A stretch of DNA of 64,000 nt from Symbiodinium sp. CCMP2592 (taxonomy: Eukaryota > Sar > Dinophyceae > Suessiales > Symbiodiniaceae). The translations under genes and the position numbers were made by a program. Shown piece after piece: positions 25,062 to 36,989 of the stretch; the first letter of the stretch is position 1, and the number at the start of each line of letters is the position of its first letter. The notes below the pieces were generated by a model. It searched no databases. It saw only the letters and a list, made by a program, of their open reading frames with translations, and was not told the origin of the DNA. The stretch is taken from positions 60,001-124,000 of the forward strand of contig CAJNDT010003268.1 in the NCBI GenBank assembly GCA_905221615.1. Direction: 5' to 3'.

Positions 25062-25341
25062 CACTTTTGTTCTTTCTTTCGCTTTTCTTGCTCGCTTGCT
25101 TTCTTGCTTTCGCTCGCTGCCTTTGCTTTGCTCGGGGTTTGAGACGGGAGCAGTCCCCCCGTCCCGCGCGAGTGCGACCCATCATTTGGAAAGGATGGGC
25201 TCGGTCTATACAAGACTGACTGTCTGCCTCCTGTTTTTCAGGGGCTCGCTCCTTCTCTCCCGTTCTCTCTCTTTCTTTCGTCAGGGTTATGGTATAAGGG
25301 CTTTACCCCTTATACGTTCTCTCTCTCTCTCTCTCTCTCTC
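25062..25341. repeat. Pyrimidine-rich tract with a perfect hairpin
   Basis: The plus strand is rich in CTTTC/TTGCT words from 25062 to 25280 and ends in (CT)n at 25317-25341. Between them, 25292-25315 is a 9-bp perfect inverted repeat, GTATAAGGG with CCCTTATAC, separated by six bases. Confidence 0.7.
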
Positions 25342-26004
25342 GGGCATGGAGGCGGGTGAGCGCCCCCGGGCCTCAAGCCCACCCGTTCGCATATGGAACG
25401 GTTGCGGGGGTGAGAAACGAGCGTAACTTGTCAAGAGGCTGAGGCCATGTAGTATACGATACCGGACAAGACAAGTGTACGCTCCCAATGCGTCAGCTAG
25501 GTGGTACTCGAAGGAGGGGCGGCTCGTAAACGGAGAGGCAAACTCAAGACGTTTATTCCCCCCTCCTTCATGTTTCCAATCAAAATTTGCGGAGGAAAGC
25601 AAAAGTACAGTCGGTCGAATTTAGCTTCCCCCGCTGGTGCATTTGAGCGGAGATTGAACGATGCGGAGCGATGGCCCAAAGGCCGAACTGCAGTATGCAG
25701 AAAGTTACAGATCAAGCTTACACGTCACATGTGGGGCTTTATCTCACAAGGTTCGGGTGTTGAAAAAGTTCCAAGGTGGGTGGTCGAGACCACCATTGAA
25801 AACGTACTCTGAGCGGTGCGATTGCAGGCTCCCCCGACAAGGAGCAAGGTTACGGTTTGCTGAAAGGCGAGGCGGGGCTTCGGAGTAGAAATTCAAACAA
25901 CCTCAGCAATCAAGGAAGCAACACCATGAAGACTCATCCCCCCTTTACACCTGAAGGATTTATGCACGCGATTTTTTGCCCCTCACTGCGCGAAACTGCT
26001 CAGT
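25342..26004. other. No gene recognised
   Basis: Short overlapping frames on both strands only. The minus frame just beside the CT tract reads through GA repeats as Arg-Glu runs, which is a repeat effect. Confidence 0.35.
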
Positions 26005-26546
26005 TCATCGCGATCCGCCTTGTTGTCGTGCTCGTGCGGCAAGCTGTCGTCGTCTCTTCTCCTCTTCTCGCCATTGTAGCTTGCTTTGCACCTTCCATGT
26101 ATGCTTCCATCTTCCCCCATAGACCTGGGGGTTTGCCGTCATATTCCCCCATGTTCTGGAATTTGATGCTGTGCTCCTCTGACGATCGGGCCATTCTGGA
26201 GTGGCAGGAGCTTGGGCACCAAGACTGTCATGCTCCCCCGCAGGATCAGAGTTTGTAGTGTCGTCGTCATGAGGAGAGGTTCCCCCTTCCCACTCTGTCG
26301 AGCATGACATGGGTGGCGTCACAGCTCGGATGTCTCCCGCCTCGTCCCAGTCGGGGAGCGCTTCGGAACGATTGGTCGGCATATGTATCTCTGTAGTGGC
26401 TTCCCCCATCGGTCCACGGCCTCTTCCCATAAAGGATTGACACTGTAAGGATCATATGCCAAATTCATAATGAGTTTCGGGGGATGGCGGCCATACTTGC
26501 GGTAAACCTCCAGAAGTTGCTTGGCTTTGGTACGAAGGTTCTCCAT
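26005..26546 (-). pseudogene. Degraded coding fragment, unknown family
   Basis: Three successive minus frames look coding and follow each other. 26546-26319 starts MENLRTKAKQLLEVYRKYGR and continues HPPKLIMNLAYDPYSVNP. 26430-26005 is rich in Asp, Glu, Ser and Pro. 26194-26000 is an alternative C-terminal frame. The first change, at the G5 run near 26408, is a -1 shift as if one G were missing. The next change is also -1, but either frame could be the real tail, since the middle frame ends in an Arg/Gln-rich segment of its own. A GA microsatellite (26543-26571 on the plus strand as CT) lies immediately upstream. I do not recognise the protein. It could be one eroded gene or exons of a larger one. 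Confidence 0.35.
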
Positions 26547-26889
26547 CTCTCTTCTCTCTCTCTCTCTCTTCCGGGCTTGGGGATCACGGCAGCGTCCAGG
26601 CCGATCACCCCGTGTGCGCGCACACCCGCTTGTCGCGGGAGGTCTGACCCCTTCGAGGGTTTTTCTCCCAAAGGCTCGGCTGTACGATCACTGGGGTTCT
26701 CCACGCTGCTGGCCAGTCAGACGAAGTGAAAGGATGGCAGATTAGGCCGCAGCATGGATCCCCCCCCCGCTGTTGTTGTCCCTTGGACTCAGCTACGTGA
26801 GCTCGGGGATCCCACACTGTCAAAGCACACCGAGTATGGCTAAGCATCTCTCTTCTCTCTCTTTGTTTCTCTTTCTCTCCTTTTCTCTC
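26547..26889. repeat. CT-rich tracts at 26547-26571 and 26846-26889
   Basis: Two pyrimidine tracts flank a GC-rich stretch with CGCGCACACCCGC. No gene is seen between them. Confidence 0.7.
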
Positions 26890-27095
26890 ACTGCCGCTCT
26901 CCCTCGTTTTCGGGCGGCCGATTGCCTGCGCACGCAGTCAATCCAACGCATCAGCGCGCTGCCGTTCCTTGAAGGCGAGTCAGAAGCTGATAGTTTCGGT
27001 TTAAGGGGGGCCAGGAGCTGACTAGCTACATCTGGCTACTATAGCTGGTGCACTGAGCACATGCTTAATTAGTTCATGATCCCAAGAGTCAAGAG

Positions 27096-27854
27096 GTGGC
27101 CAATGTGGTGTCCATGTCCCTCGCCTGTCTACAGCAAGCTATCTCGCCCGCGGAAAGCCTGGACCCCAGCACACTGTCCGCCCGAAGAAAATCTTGGTCC
27201 AGGGAGCTCTCGACTCGGACGAGCATAGAGGAACTGCAGCAGATGTGTGAAATGAATCCTCGGCAGAAGAAAAACCAATGCACGCTGGCCGCTACCCTTG
27301 TTCTTGGCTCTGGAAAGCCCAGAAGGATTCGAACACAACGCGCAGGCAGAAAGCCCGGACAGGCGAGTGCAGTGCCCAGACCGCCTAACATCCGAAGATG
27401 TTGGGGAACCGAATCTAAGCCTCATCGCCTGTGACCTTCGGGCATCTGGGAGGACAGCCTTGTGGACTCCAGATGGAGAGGTTCCACCTGTTCCACACGG
27501 TCCATCAGCACGGCCACATCCTGCAGAGAACACCAGAAAGTCCTGCAAGACTGTAACTGTACATGCTAATAATAAGCGATGTGAGGAACCTGCTACGCGT
27601 TGCTCGGTCTTGTGGAGAGCCAGGGAAAAAGTGTGGTTTATCAGCAGGGCAGTCGGCAGCCAGGTCCCTCCACGGAACTTGATAACAGCCTCTGCACCCT
27701 CAGCCAGTCCCGAAGCCCAAAGCACCCAAACCACGCTGCCTTCATCACCTTGCGCACGCACATGGGGCTGGAAAAGCATGACGCGATCCGTGCGACTTCG
27801 ACCTCGGCCATAAGTCACCGGTCGGACGACAGTGCTCCAAAACGACCAGACTGA
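27096..27854 (+). other. Coding-like stretch, two frames, unknown
   Basis: The plus frame 27096-27290 (SARRKSWSRELSTRTSIEEL) and the plus frame 27298-27813 have protein-like composition and meet at about 27295, but need a +1 shift or an intron to join. An antisense frame of 273 codons (27950-27129) is equally long. There is no motif on either strand, so I do not call a gene. Confidence 0.2.
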
Positions 27855-29689
27855 ACCAGTCACGTGCAGCATCAGGACACTCAACAGCAATTGAAGGATC
27901 CATGATCTCAGCTTGGGACAGTGTCTGTGCTCACAAATCGGAGCATCCACGGAAAGACCACATTGTTTTCCGCCTCCTGCTTGGTCTTACCCAAGTCTAA
28001 GTTGAGTTAACATGTTTCTTTTCTAGCTTCTTCTGCATGTCGACATCGTGTCAATTCCTGGGACCACTAGAAGGAGCTTTCCAAACAATCATCAGCCCTG
28101 ACCCGAAGATCCTTCGAAGCTTGCGACATGAACTTCCATAGTATTAAGAATTCGGCTTCAAGCGCCTTAAAGCCTTAAAGTCCCTTTTTGGGTCTGATAG
28201 GGGAGATGCCCCCCCCCCCCCCCCGCGGATGGCCTGGGCCCGGGCCGCTCCGCTTGCGCCACCGCCGTCTGTGCTTTGGCCTCCACTCTCTGAAGCCTGG
28301 CAGACTGGCAGAAGGCCGGGGAACCTTCACTACTTCGTCACTACTTCTCACGGAGTTTGGGCGTCTCTCCGCACAAGAAAGAGCCACACACGGATCTGCG
28401 TAACCAGATGGTTTAGGCCGACTCTCTCGGCTGCGCAGAGAAGTCGCTCGTCTCCCAAGTTCCAGCAGTTTAGCCAGATACGACGGCTAGCTGCTAGATT
28501 CTGCTAGATCCCATGTGGTTTATTCCATATGCAGTGGCTTTGGCTCTCATCTGAAAGCTGTTTGGAGTTCAAGCAACTTCTGGATCATACCCCGCATCCC
28601 AACTCAACGGCCCTTTAACAAGAATACTCTGCGAAAGCCTGGCAAAACCTATGAAGCAGCAGTGCTGGAGGCCTCAACCCCTTCATGCTTAATTCTTCTC
28701 CAGGCCCACGCCAGTGACCCTAGTGCGCAATGCGGGTCAGGCAGACGCTCTCAGACGAGGCCCGGCTTTCCGAAGCCATCCGGGAAGCTGCGAAAGCTTA
28801 CGTAGACCCCCCACGGCTGGGACTGGCCTTCAGGGGACTAGGCTTACAAGTTTGGCAAGAGTTCTTCGTGCAGGGGGCTTCGAGTTCGGCGAGTTGACCT
28901 GTCACTTCGGCTGCGTGGCCCTTCCAAAAATGAGCACCAACAGCACCAGTGCTCTTTGCTCAAAGACTCATAAGGTGCTTCTCTGCGTGTATGCGCCGGC
29001 ATGTCAGGATCTGACTTGACTGAATCCTTGAATGCAGGGAGCAAGCCGGCGCTTGCATCTCATTCGAGACGTACTTGCAGGTGCAACCGTGCATAAACGC
29101 CTGGTTGATACCCGGGATACTGTATCATGCTCAGCTTCAGCTTCCGTGAAGGCTCCGATGTCTTAGCTCTGACGGCTGAGCGACACACCGCCGAGTCGGA
29201 GGAACTCCCGCGTGTCGGAGGCGAAGAGTCCTTTTCGTTGCCGTCCATCAGAGGAGGGATGTCGGATTCTTGAAGATGCAATGGGGGACTTTGAAGGTGT
29301 TGGGCCAGATGCGATCTGCAACTTGTGTCCTGGTGTTGTCCTAAACATCTTGACGACAAGATCCTCGTTTGCTTCCGACACATCGGAACATAAAAGCAAG
29401 CAGGAAATATCTAAAATTAACAATGACCTGAACTAGATAAAGTATAAAGTTATGAATACACTAACCGACAAAGTACCATGTCTTTAAAACTGCACGGTGA
29501 TGGCTTATGTAAGGAACGGAACACTAACTGTTGAAATTGTGGATGGGAGGACAATAGACATTATGAGAAGAGAGACGCAAGAAGAAAGGAACATACAATA
29601 GTAGTTATTTCCCACAATAATTGTTATTGTATGTTATGGCATTCGAATGACAGGGTTATGGTCTTTTGAGCTTTTTCTATTAGGGTCTT
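27855..29689. other. No gene recognised; poly-C run
   Basis: 16 C at 28209-28224. From about 29380 the sequence becomes AT-rich. An inverted pair, ACATACAATA with TATTGTATGT, lies at about 29592-29632. No coding signal. Confidence 0.4.
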
Positions 29690-29936
29690 ACCCCACACCT
29701 CATACTAGGATATAGGTTATTCTATGGATAAGGGTGAGTATTGTTCAGGCGCTTTGGGTTTTGGATTGTGTTTGGGATTGTTGTATTGGTTTTGGGGGAT
29801 TGCTCTGTTTTCGGGATTATTGCATTGGTTTTCGGGAGTTGCTTTATGTTTAGCAAGCTTGAGGGGTTGAAATCTTAGGCGGGTTGGGAAATGGTGTGAA
29901 AGTGTAGGGGGGAGTATTGGATGTGAGGTGTGGGGT
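29690..29936. mobile_element. Short inverted-repeat element (MITE-like), 247 bp
   Basis: ACCCCACACCTCA at 29690-29702 is the exact reverse complement of TGAGGTGTGGGGT at 29924-29936. The body is GT-rich and contains two ~39-bp tandem copies built on TTTGGGATTGTTG / TTTCGGGATTATTG (about 29764-29845). There is no ORF. Target-site duplication is not obvious. A non-autonomous DNA element is the simplest reading. Confidence 0.5.
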
Positions 29937-29954
29937 TAGCCTATGCTTGCTGCA

Positions 29955-31340
29955 TCAACTCATAACATCGGCAACAGTCAGCACCGTCACGTGCGCATCA
30001 CGCTCAGAGTCCTCCGGCCATAACTGGGGACCTGGGCCGGACCAGACTCCATGAGCAAGGGGCCCCCCAGTCTTATGGAAGAGACGTGAACCTTCTGGTG
30101 TTGAAGCACAAGATAGAACCTTGAACAATAGGATCTTGAGAATTGCTATCGGAGCCCGCATAGAGCTCAACCGCTGAATATCTCTCGGAACCCGGGCTTC
30201 GCCGGGCGTGTGCCGTCCCCTCCGGTGTCGGCGAGATAAGGATCCTGTCGCACCCAAGGCTAATGAAAACTATTGGTAAACTAAACACAGTAACAACCAG
30301 AGGACGTCGTGTTCCAGCTGCACCCTGTCATGACGAAAGAGGCAGAGTAAGAGGAATCCAAGACTGCCCGAAGTCGACTACTGACGCAAGAATCATACAG
30401 CATGCCTTGAAAACGTCTGCGAGTGCTTTGTCAGCTCGAAGTCTTCACCTACACCTCCGCTGCGCAGACCAAATGTTGCGGCCTGCCCCAGAGTCCAGGA
30501 GAAGCCTTCAAGCAGGGCTATGCTTCCCCGTCGAGTGTCCAAACGCACTGTTTAGGAGATCCATCTGTGCAGCCCGGGCTAGGTTGCTCCCTTCCGGCAG
30601 GAACCTTCGAAAAGACAACGCATCCATACGTACATTAAAGTAGACTGTATAGTCTGGGCAGATAGATGGGGGCAAACCTCGGATGCGGACAGGTCCCAAA
30701 GCCCCGTCGGGCCTAGCACACCAAGGCCGCCGCCCACGCGGTAGACCATGTCCTGAATGAAATAGACAGCCGCATGTCCGTGGCATACTTTGTGATATGA
30801 GGATTCTTGAGCTGCGCTAGCATGCCTCTACTTGCTGCAGTTGTTGCCTGAAGGACTTCATACATATTGGCAAACGTGATTGATTCGAAGATCATGCCGA
30901 AGGCAGCGCGAACCGGGGATTTGCCCGCCGGCATGGAGCGCGCTTTGAGTTGATTACAAACTTCGGCACCTGGTGATTCATGATCGGTACTCTAAAGGTG
31001 CCCACTGTCGCCTCAGCACCGAGGGTGTCGATGCTGGGAACGACCACGTGCCGCTTGTCCTGGCGCTCGAAAGCATCTCCATGCAGCCGAACTCCAACGT
31101 GCCTTGCCGCGGGCCTCGAACTATCATTGGGGGTGATTCCGCAAGAGACAGATGCAAACCGCGCTCCTCCGCGATGCGCGCAAGTATGGGCTCAATCCAA
31201 CCGCGCGTAGCCTGCAGCATCTGCTCTGGAGTTGAAGGGGATGCTCAAAAAATGACGCGATCAGAACGAAAGCCTCTGAGCTTCTTCCGAAGGAACACTA
31301 GCACTTGGCATGGATGCGGCGACCGACGGACCTCGGAACG
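29955..31340 (-). pseudogene. Degraded coding block, unknown protein
   Basis: A chain of minus-strand frames looks like one protein broken several times. About 31340-31220 holds CQVLVFLRKKLRGF, then VIF, an in-frame TGA, then ASPSTPEQML. 31220-30978 contains GWIEPILARIAEERG. 30934-30760 contains FGMIFESITFANMYEV. 30786-30650 lies in another frame. 30643-30508 holds VRMDALSFRRFLPEG. 30288-30073 and 30257-29955 end at VLTVADVMS and a TGA. Breaks are a TGA at about 31249 and frame changes near 30965, 30750 and 30105. I do not recognise the family. Introns could explain some breaks, but not the in-frame TGA. The stop lies just beside the 247-bp inverted-repeat element. Confidence 0.4.
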
Positions 31341-34300
31341 CTCCTAGTTTTCGAAACCAACCATCGTGCTCACGCAAATGCCACATGGAATCACACTCAT
31401 AAGCAACATCAGAGCGGCCTCGATGTGGCTGTCTAGGAAGATGGTCACCGGCGCATCCGAGCGCCAAACGCCCTCCATCCGTGCCTCATGATTGGCTGGT
31501 CTTTGTCTCTAAACTTCAGAGTTCAGCAGTTTTTTGGCACGATGTCTTGCAGGCATTGCCTTCAAGCGCCAATAACCCTTTAGGGCGGTGTGTAGGACTG
31601 GCCCCGAGCTTGTGAGCAACAGCCCCATTCAACGCAGTCCAGCTGCCAGCATCAGGCCTGGCACAAATGGGAACAGTCCAACGGTACTCTATACGATGCA
31701 ACCATTGAGCTCCCTAACGAAAACGCATAATGAATGAAGGCTCCAAGGGGAAGGTGTTTCTCGGGAGAGCAGTGGACACTCTTAACGCCAGCTAGTCTTC
31801 AACAGTTCTTTGCAAGGCTGACAGGTCTATAGGTCGAAGACGATGGCGACAGCAGGATGTAGCTCTTCAGTAGTAACAGAGGTGGGAGTGGAGCAGTGGC
31901 AGTGGGAAGCATGAGGGCGACAAGAACTCAGACCCGTCTCTTTCCGCATCTTGTGGTTGCCTGATTTGGTTGTCACTGCACTCTGGGGAACAAGACGCCT
32001 ACGAGTAAACATGTTCCGCATACTACAGTATCCTCCAACCATTGATGGATGCTTCGTCGAGAATCCAAAACCGGATCCCAGAGGCTTTAAACCAATCCCG
32101 GAATAGACTTGAAGCTTCATCCCATGTCTGAACAGCCCTTCAACTTGACAGCACGGCCAGAAATCAACCGGACCAAAAGCCTCTAAGCACTTGAGTCCTC
32201 TTGGCCATAAATAATGAACGAATGCCACTTAATGATGATTGATAATCATAACCATAGTCATAGTCTCGCTCGCAATAGTAGTAATAATGTACGCATACAT
32301 CTGTACTCATAGTAACGACTGCATAGTATCCCCCTTGCATGTCTGCACTGCTGTACTATTGTGGAACCAGCAACTGACCGAAATTTTACAAACTGAGGCA
32401 ACGTTGATAAACCCTTAATGTCCTTAATTCTGCACCGAAGCACAAAAGCCAGGGTGAATTCACATGTCTATTACGTCCATTCGAGCCCAACCTAGATTCT
32501 CAGCATTCCAGTCTCCATGGACGATGACTACGGATGTTTTTCGCACTGCTCGTCCTAGTTCGTATCATCTCAACAAATGCCGTGTTTTCGTTGCATTCCT
32601 CACAATCTCAAAAAACCTGGTCTGGAGACTGACCCAGGAAGTTGCAAATCCTGATTGCTTGCACCTATTATTTTAGCAATCCGTGCTTTCAGAATGGTCA
32701 GCTGAAGCTCGTGCAACCCTGTGAATTCTGCAGCAGCCTCGTCCAAACCCTGTTACAATGCGCGACAAACCCTGCTTTGGAGCCGTCAATACATTCTCGT
32801 ACTTCATCCCTGTGTGATTGCTCTTAATTTGCTGGCAAATGAGCTGTGCTGTGCGATTGCCTTTCAACCCTGGAATATCCGGTGTATGCAAGCTTTCCAG
32901 TGTTGCATTCCCTACGTCTTTGGATTGACTGCCCGACATTAGAACTTGCATATTGCGTATGTAGCAAACGTCGTACAGCGTTTCAGCGTTTCAGTGTTTC
33001 TCCTCGGGGACAAGCCACAATAACAGTGACAATAGTAATTCCAATAAACAGAAGGAATACTAGAGCATATGCTAAAGCAGCAAAAGGTGCAAGTAAAAAA
33101 CACATAATAACTCGTAGTCGTAGTCAATACCACCAAAGGCAGCGCTGGTTCTTCGGCCTCGCCGCTCTTTTAAGCGGACGAGGCGGGTCTTCGGAAGGCC
33201 CTGGACGGAGGGGGGTCGCAATGGGATCTTTCAGAAAGGCTGTGGAGGTGGGGGCTGTGTTCGGGTTCTTCTGGCGGTGGTGATCTTCACATCACTTCGA
33301 GTGTTGGGCAAGAGGCGAACCCACAAACACGAATCGGCGGGGCTACTGGCCAGGAGTGCAAAAATCGTAGGCCACCGAACAATCCGACTACCATCGTCCC
33401 GGGATAGCTGGAGTTCGGATACACTAAGCTCCCATGCCATTGCCAAGTTAGCCGATGAGCTTAAGCGGCTCGCCTCTACTCCCGCGTCAGAAGTTTGGCG
33501 CTGCAGCCCGCCTTCACGTAGTCCGACAGCTCGTCCTGCAGACGCACCCTGGCGCGTGAACAACAGACAGGACAAGTGGTGACGTTGGCTGTGCAAACTT
33601 TGGTCACCCAGGTTCTTTCAAGCTGTGTCTTGATACTGCAGCTCAGAGTGGAAGTGCGCTGCCTAAGAAACCCGTGCATGCTCCTTGAGTGGGTTGAATC
33701 TGTAGCCCGGGAAGACAGAGCACTCCATAAATTTGGATGGGAGGTGTGGCTTATACGCAGACGGACAGACGGAGTACGAGTTGCGAAGATTTCGAGTTCA
33801 ACCGTATATAATTCAGCATACAACTGTCAGGGCCACCTCTAAACTCTTTCTCTCAGGATTCCCCTCAAAGGCTTACGAGGTGTGGTGCTGAATAGCTGAA
33901 TAGCAGCTTGAACAACGTAAGCAGGTATCACAGCAAAGCAATCGAACAGGGTTCTTGCAAGTAGTGGCTTGCTGACTGGGCAAGACGTATGCTGATTTGT
34001 CCCAACCCTGCAAAGGTACGTGTCTTGTCCTTAACAATCGGAATCGGCCAAGAAGAGAGCTCAATCTGCCACAGCTTGCGGAAGTGCACGATGACCAACT
34101 TAAAGCTTCGGCTTGAATTGCTGCGACCATCAGCAGGACCATATTGTCTGACGTGGATGTGGACGGAGAGACCATGAATTGAGGAGCTCCCCTCACACGG
34201 CTGTCAGGGAGAAAGGAAGATCTGCTTTGCAGCCCCATGCTGCGCGAAGCCACGACCGCCCAGCCTTACAAAAGTTGTCAATCTGTGGCTAAGCTACTAT

Positions 34301-35947
34301 CCGAGGTGAGCGGTCATTCTGCTACGAACATTGGAGAGACCGGCTTCGCCGGCAAAAGGGCGCTGACATTAACTGGCTCGACCCATGCAGCTCAGCAGCA
34401 CGTGGCCTAGCAAAATGATAAAGATGCGTGCCTGCTCCGCATAGCGTGGGAGGCACAGCGATGGGAACGACCTCTAGCAAACCTGGTATCACGCGGTTTG
34501 CGTCTGGGCTCGGCTCCAGAGCAAGGATCGCCGCTCAGCAGCAACCTGTGTAACGGCTCATTTGGGTATCTCAACATGCTGTTCGCCTTTCGTCAGGGTA
34601 TGTTCCAAGCATCATGGAGCCGCGAGGCTTCTTACAGTATTAAGGTGAATGATACAAACCTCCGCGTGAAGTGAACAAAATTCGCTCCGAGTAGCTTGCA
34701 AACCCTCGAGTTACGCAGTGGCTTCACAGTCCCCCACGACGGTTTGTGAAGGTTTGTCTCCCCATTGGTGTGCTTCCGGCAACCTCTAAACATCAATCAT
34801 CGCCCGGAGCGCCTCAGCCGAGACATTGACTGCATGACAAACTGCATCCCTCCACTCCCGAGTAGTTACTCGCGGAACAGCCCAGGACCCAAGTGGAAGC
34901 AACTCATCGACACGTTTCACCCGGTCACCGGATGGCAGGACCACTTAAACTCATTTACCAATCCAGACGGCTGGGAAGCACCTCACCTCCAACAGCTGCC
35001 CAGCGGCTCAATGTGGAGGCCTAGGCCGAAGGCTTCTGAAAGAGCACCCCAAAAGATGCCGCCAAACATGTGGCAACTGTTTTTCTGGAGACTCGTGTCT
35101 GGATGTGTTTACTGAGCTGGCTGAAGACGTCTTTAGCAGAGCCGTCTTCCATGCCCATGGATCTGGCGTGACATTGGGGGCGTCTGCCCCACATGAGCGA
35201 GTGGACTCCTGCCAAGGATCGTTGTGGGTGCCATGCCTGCGGAATTATTAACATCGTCACCATGCAGTATACTGTCAAGCATGTCGCAGCGAGCACCTTC
35301 GGAGTGCTAGGTGTTTCAATCAAACCATATCAAACCATTGCTCACGTTGTGAAATCGGATATCGAACTTGTGGCTCTATGTTCTCTCGACACAACCGTCT
35401 GAGAGCGTGATTGAAGCATCGACCCCAGAAGAACAGCCACCGTGCAGGGAGCCGTGGCCTGAAGACACGGCGCTAGGAAGTACAATCTGTCTTGCGGCCA
35501 ACTGAAGCTTAACCTTTTTCTGGCGCTGGCATGAAGATCCGGAGATTCCTGTCCGATGTCTCAGACTAGCAGGCGAAGGCCAAGCTGTAAGCTGAAGACT
35601 CACTGCTGTAACTTGTTGACGAGCCAGTGTCAAGTTTCCAGAAGCCAGAAACGTGCACGAAAGCATTGCCACCAATCGCTGCTACGCGGTGAGTCTTAAC
35701 ATGGTGGAGCCGCGAGGCTGGCAGTTCCGAAGCTCCCCAAAACTCCACAAGCACCAAGCCACCCGAGAGAGATTCCTCTGCTTTGACTTTTACGGGGAGC
35801 CCGGCAGTACTGCAGGGCATTGCAACGGAGAAGCATCCTCCGGGCAAGCTGGAAATAAACACAAACTGAGCAGGTTGCAGGCCAAGGTTTCCTTTGCCAC
35901 GAAGATGCTTCATGGAATCTAGTACACACAAAGCAGGTCGTAGGGCA
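31341..35947. other. No gene recognised
   Basis: A minus ORF at 32228-31827 (133 codons from ATG) and a plus frame at 34780-35110 have protein-like texture, without motif. AT-rich patches lie at 32220-32330 and 33010-33130. No RNA gene was recognised. Confidence 0.35.
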
Positions 35948-36199
35948 TTATGCAGCTGAGGGCACAAGCAGCACTTTTTTTGGCAAGCTTTCCCTGTGGT
36001 GGCTAAGGTTGGAATCCTTGGATTGACGCCCTGCTGGGCAGTGCTGGGCTCCGGGCTGGAATGTGAGAACACAACAAGCTCCCGTCGCCAAGGCCAGAAG
36101 TGCAAGCAAGCACCAGCACAAAATGGATAAAGCCACTTGAAAAGCGGAAGTTTTGTCAGAGTCTTTGGAGGCGACTGAAGCCATGTTGGCATGAGCCAA
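35948..36199 (-). CDS. Possible first exon of a signal-anchored protein
   Basis: From an ATG at 36199 the frame reads a short polar N-terminus. A hydrophobic stretch (LSILCWCLLALLALATGA) follows at about residues 25-42. That is the layout of a signal peptide or type II membrane anchor. The later part loses protein texture, so an intron is likely after about residue 55. An overlapping minus frame (36207-35566) is as long. No family was recognised. Confidence 0.25.
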   Translation of the reverse strand: MAHANMASVASKDSDKTSAFQVALSILCWCLLALLALATGACCVLTFQPGAQHCPAGRQSKDSNLSHHRESLPKKVLLVPSAA

Positions 36200-36924
36200 A
36201 AAAACAAAATAAGTTCCTCAAGGCTCAGATTTCAGTGGGGAAAACTTCAAACTCTCCACCCAAGCATCTTTTCGCATCAAGCGTGACTTAGAGGTCAAAG
36301 AGCAGTACGCCATTCCTGGCATGGCAGAAGTCAAAAGTGCAGAGGTTCGATGTTGTCGTTGTTGCTTCGACTGCGACTCTATGCTATTTTTTGTTGACGC
36401 CTCTTTTCCTTCCGCAAGCTCCCTTGTAGTCAGAACACCTTGAAGGCTGAGGCTTTGGGAAAGGGAACTGGATTGACGGGATTCACCACCTATTACCACC
36501 ATCTCCCCTACTGTACTGACTTGTACCGTAGTCCCCAACTATGCTCTCTCAGAGTTGCGGCTATGCTTTGGGATTGGGAAGTGCTCCAACAGATTTTCCA
36601 ATCCCGACTGTTCACGATTGATGGAGCTTCCACGTCATCTTTCCCGAGCCATGATAGAGTAGAGGTCATTGTAGCATCAGTTTAGGTATTAAGGCGAGGC
36701 GCCTCAGGTAGGGATCGGATCTGGCCGCTCTCATTGCAGGGGCTGAGGTTCCCGTTTTCAGGCTCCAGAGTTGCTGCTTTCGAGGATGTTGGCTTATTCC
36801 TGGGCTGTGCTGGTTGGACAGCTGGACTAGCTCTGAGCTGCTGCCGAAGGCGTCTTCGACTTGAAGCGTTTTCTTAATTTCATTTACAATACCTAGTTGC
36901 TGAGTTCATAAGCCCCAAAACGTG
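36200..36924. other. No gene recognised
   Basis: A minus frame 36538-36218 and a plus frame 36440-36685 overlap antisense. Neither has a motif. Confidence 0.35.
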
Positions 36925-36976
36925 TACACTTTCAGTTTTAGAGTGGGTAGTATTATCCAAAAAAGTGTAAAGTGTA
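36925..36976. repeat. Short hairpin repeat
   Basis: TACACTTT (36925-36932) pairs with AAAGTGTA, present twice at 36962-36969 and 36969-36976. Between them is GGGTAGTATTATCCAAAAAAG. That spacer resembles the inverted repeats at 40360-40410 and 42440-42685. Confidence 0.4.
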
Positions 36977-36989
36977 TCCACTCAGCTAC

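Noticed and set aside
27129-27950. Minus ORF of 273 codons
   Set aside because: No motif, and the plus strand has equally protein-like frames over the same bases.
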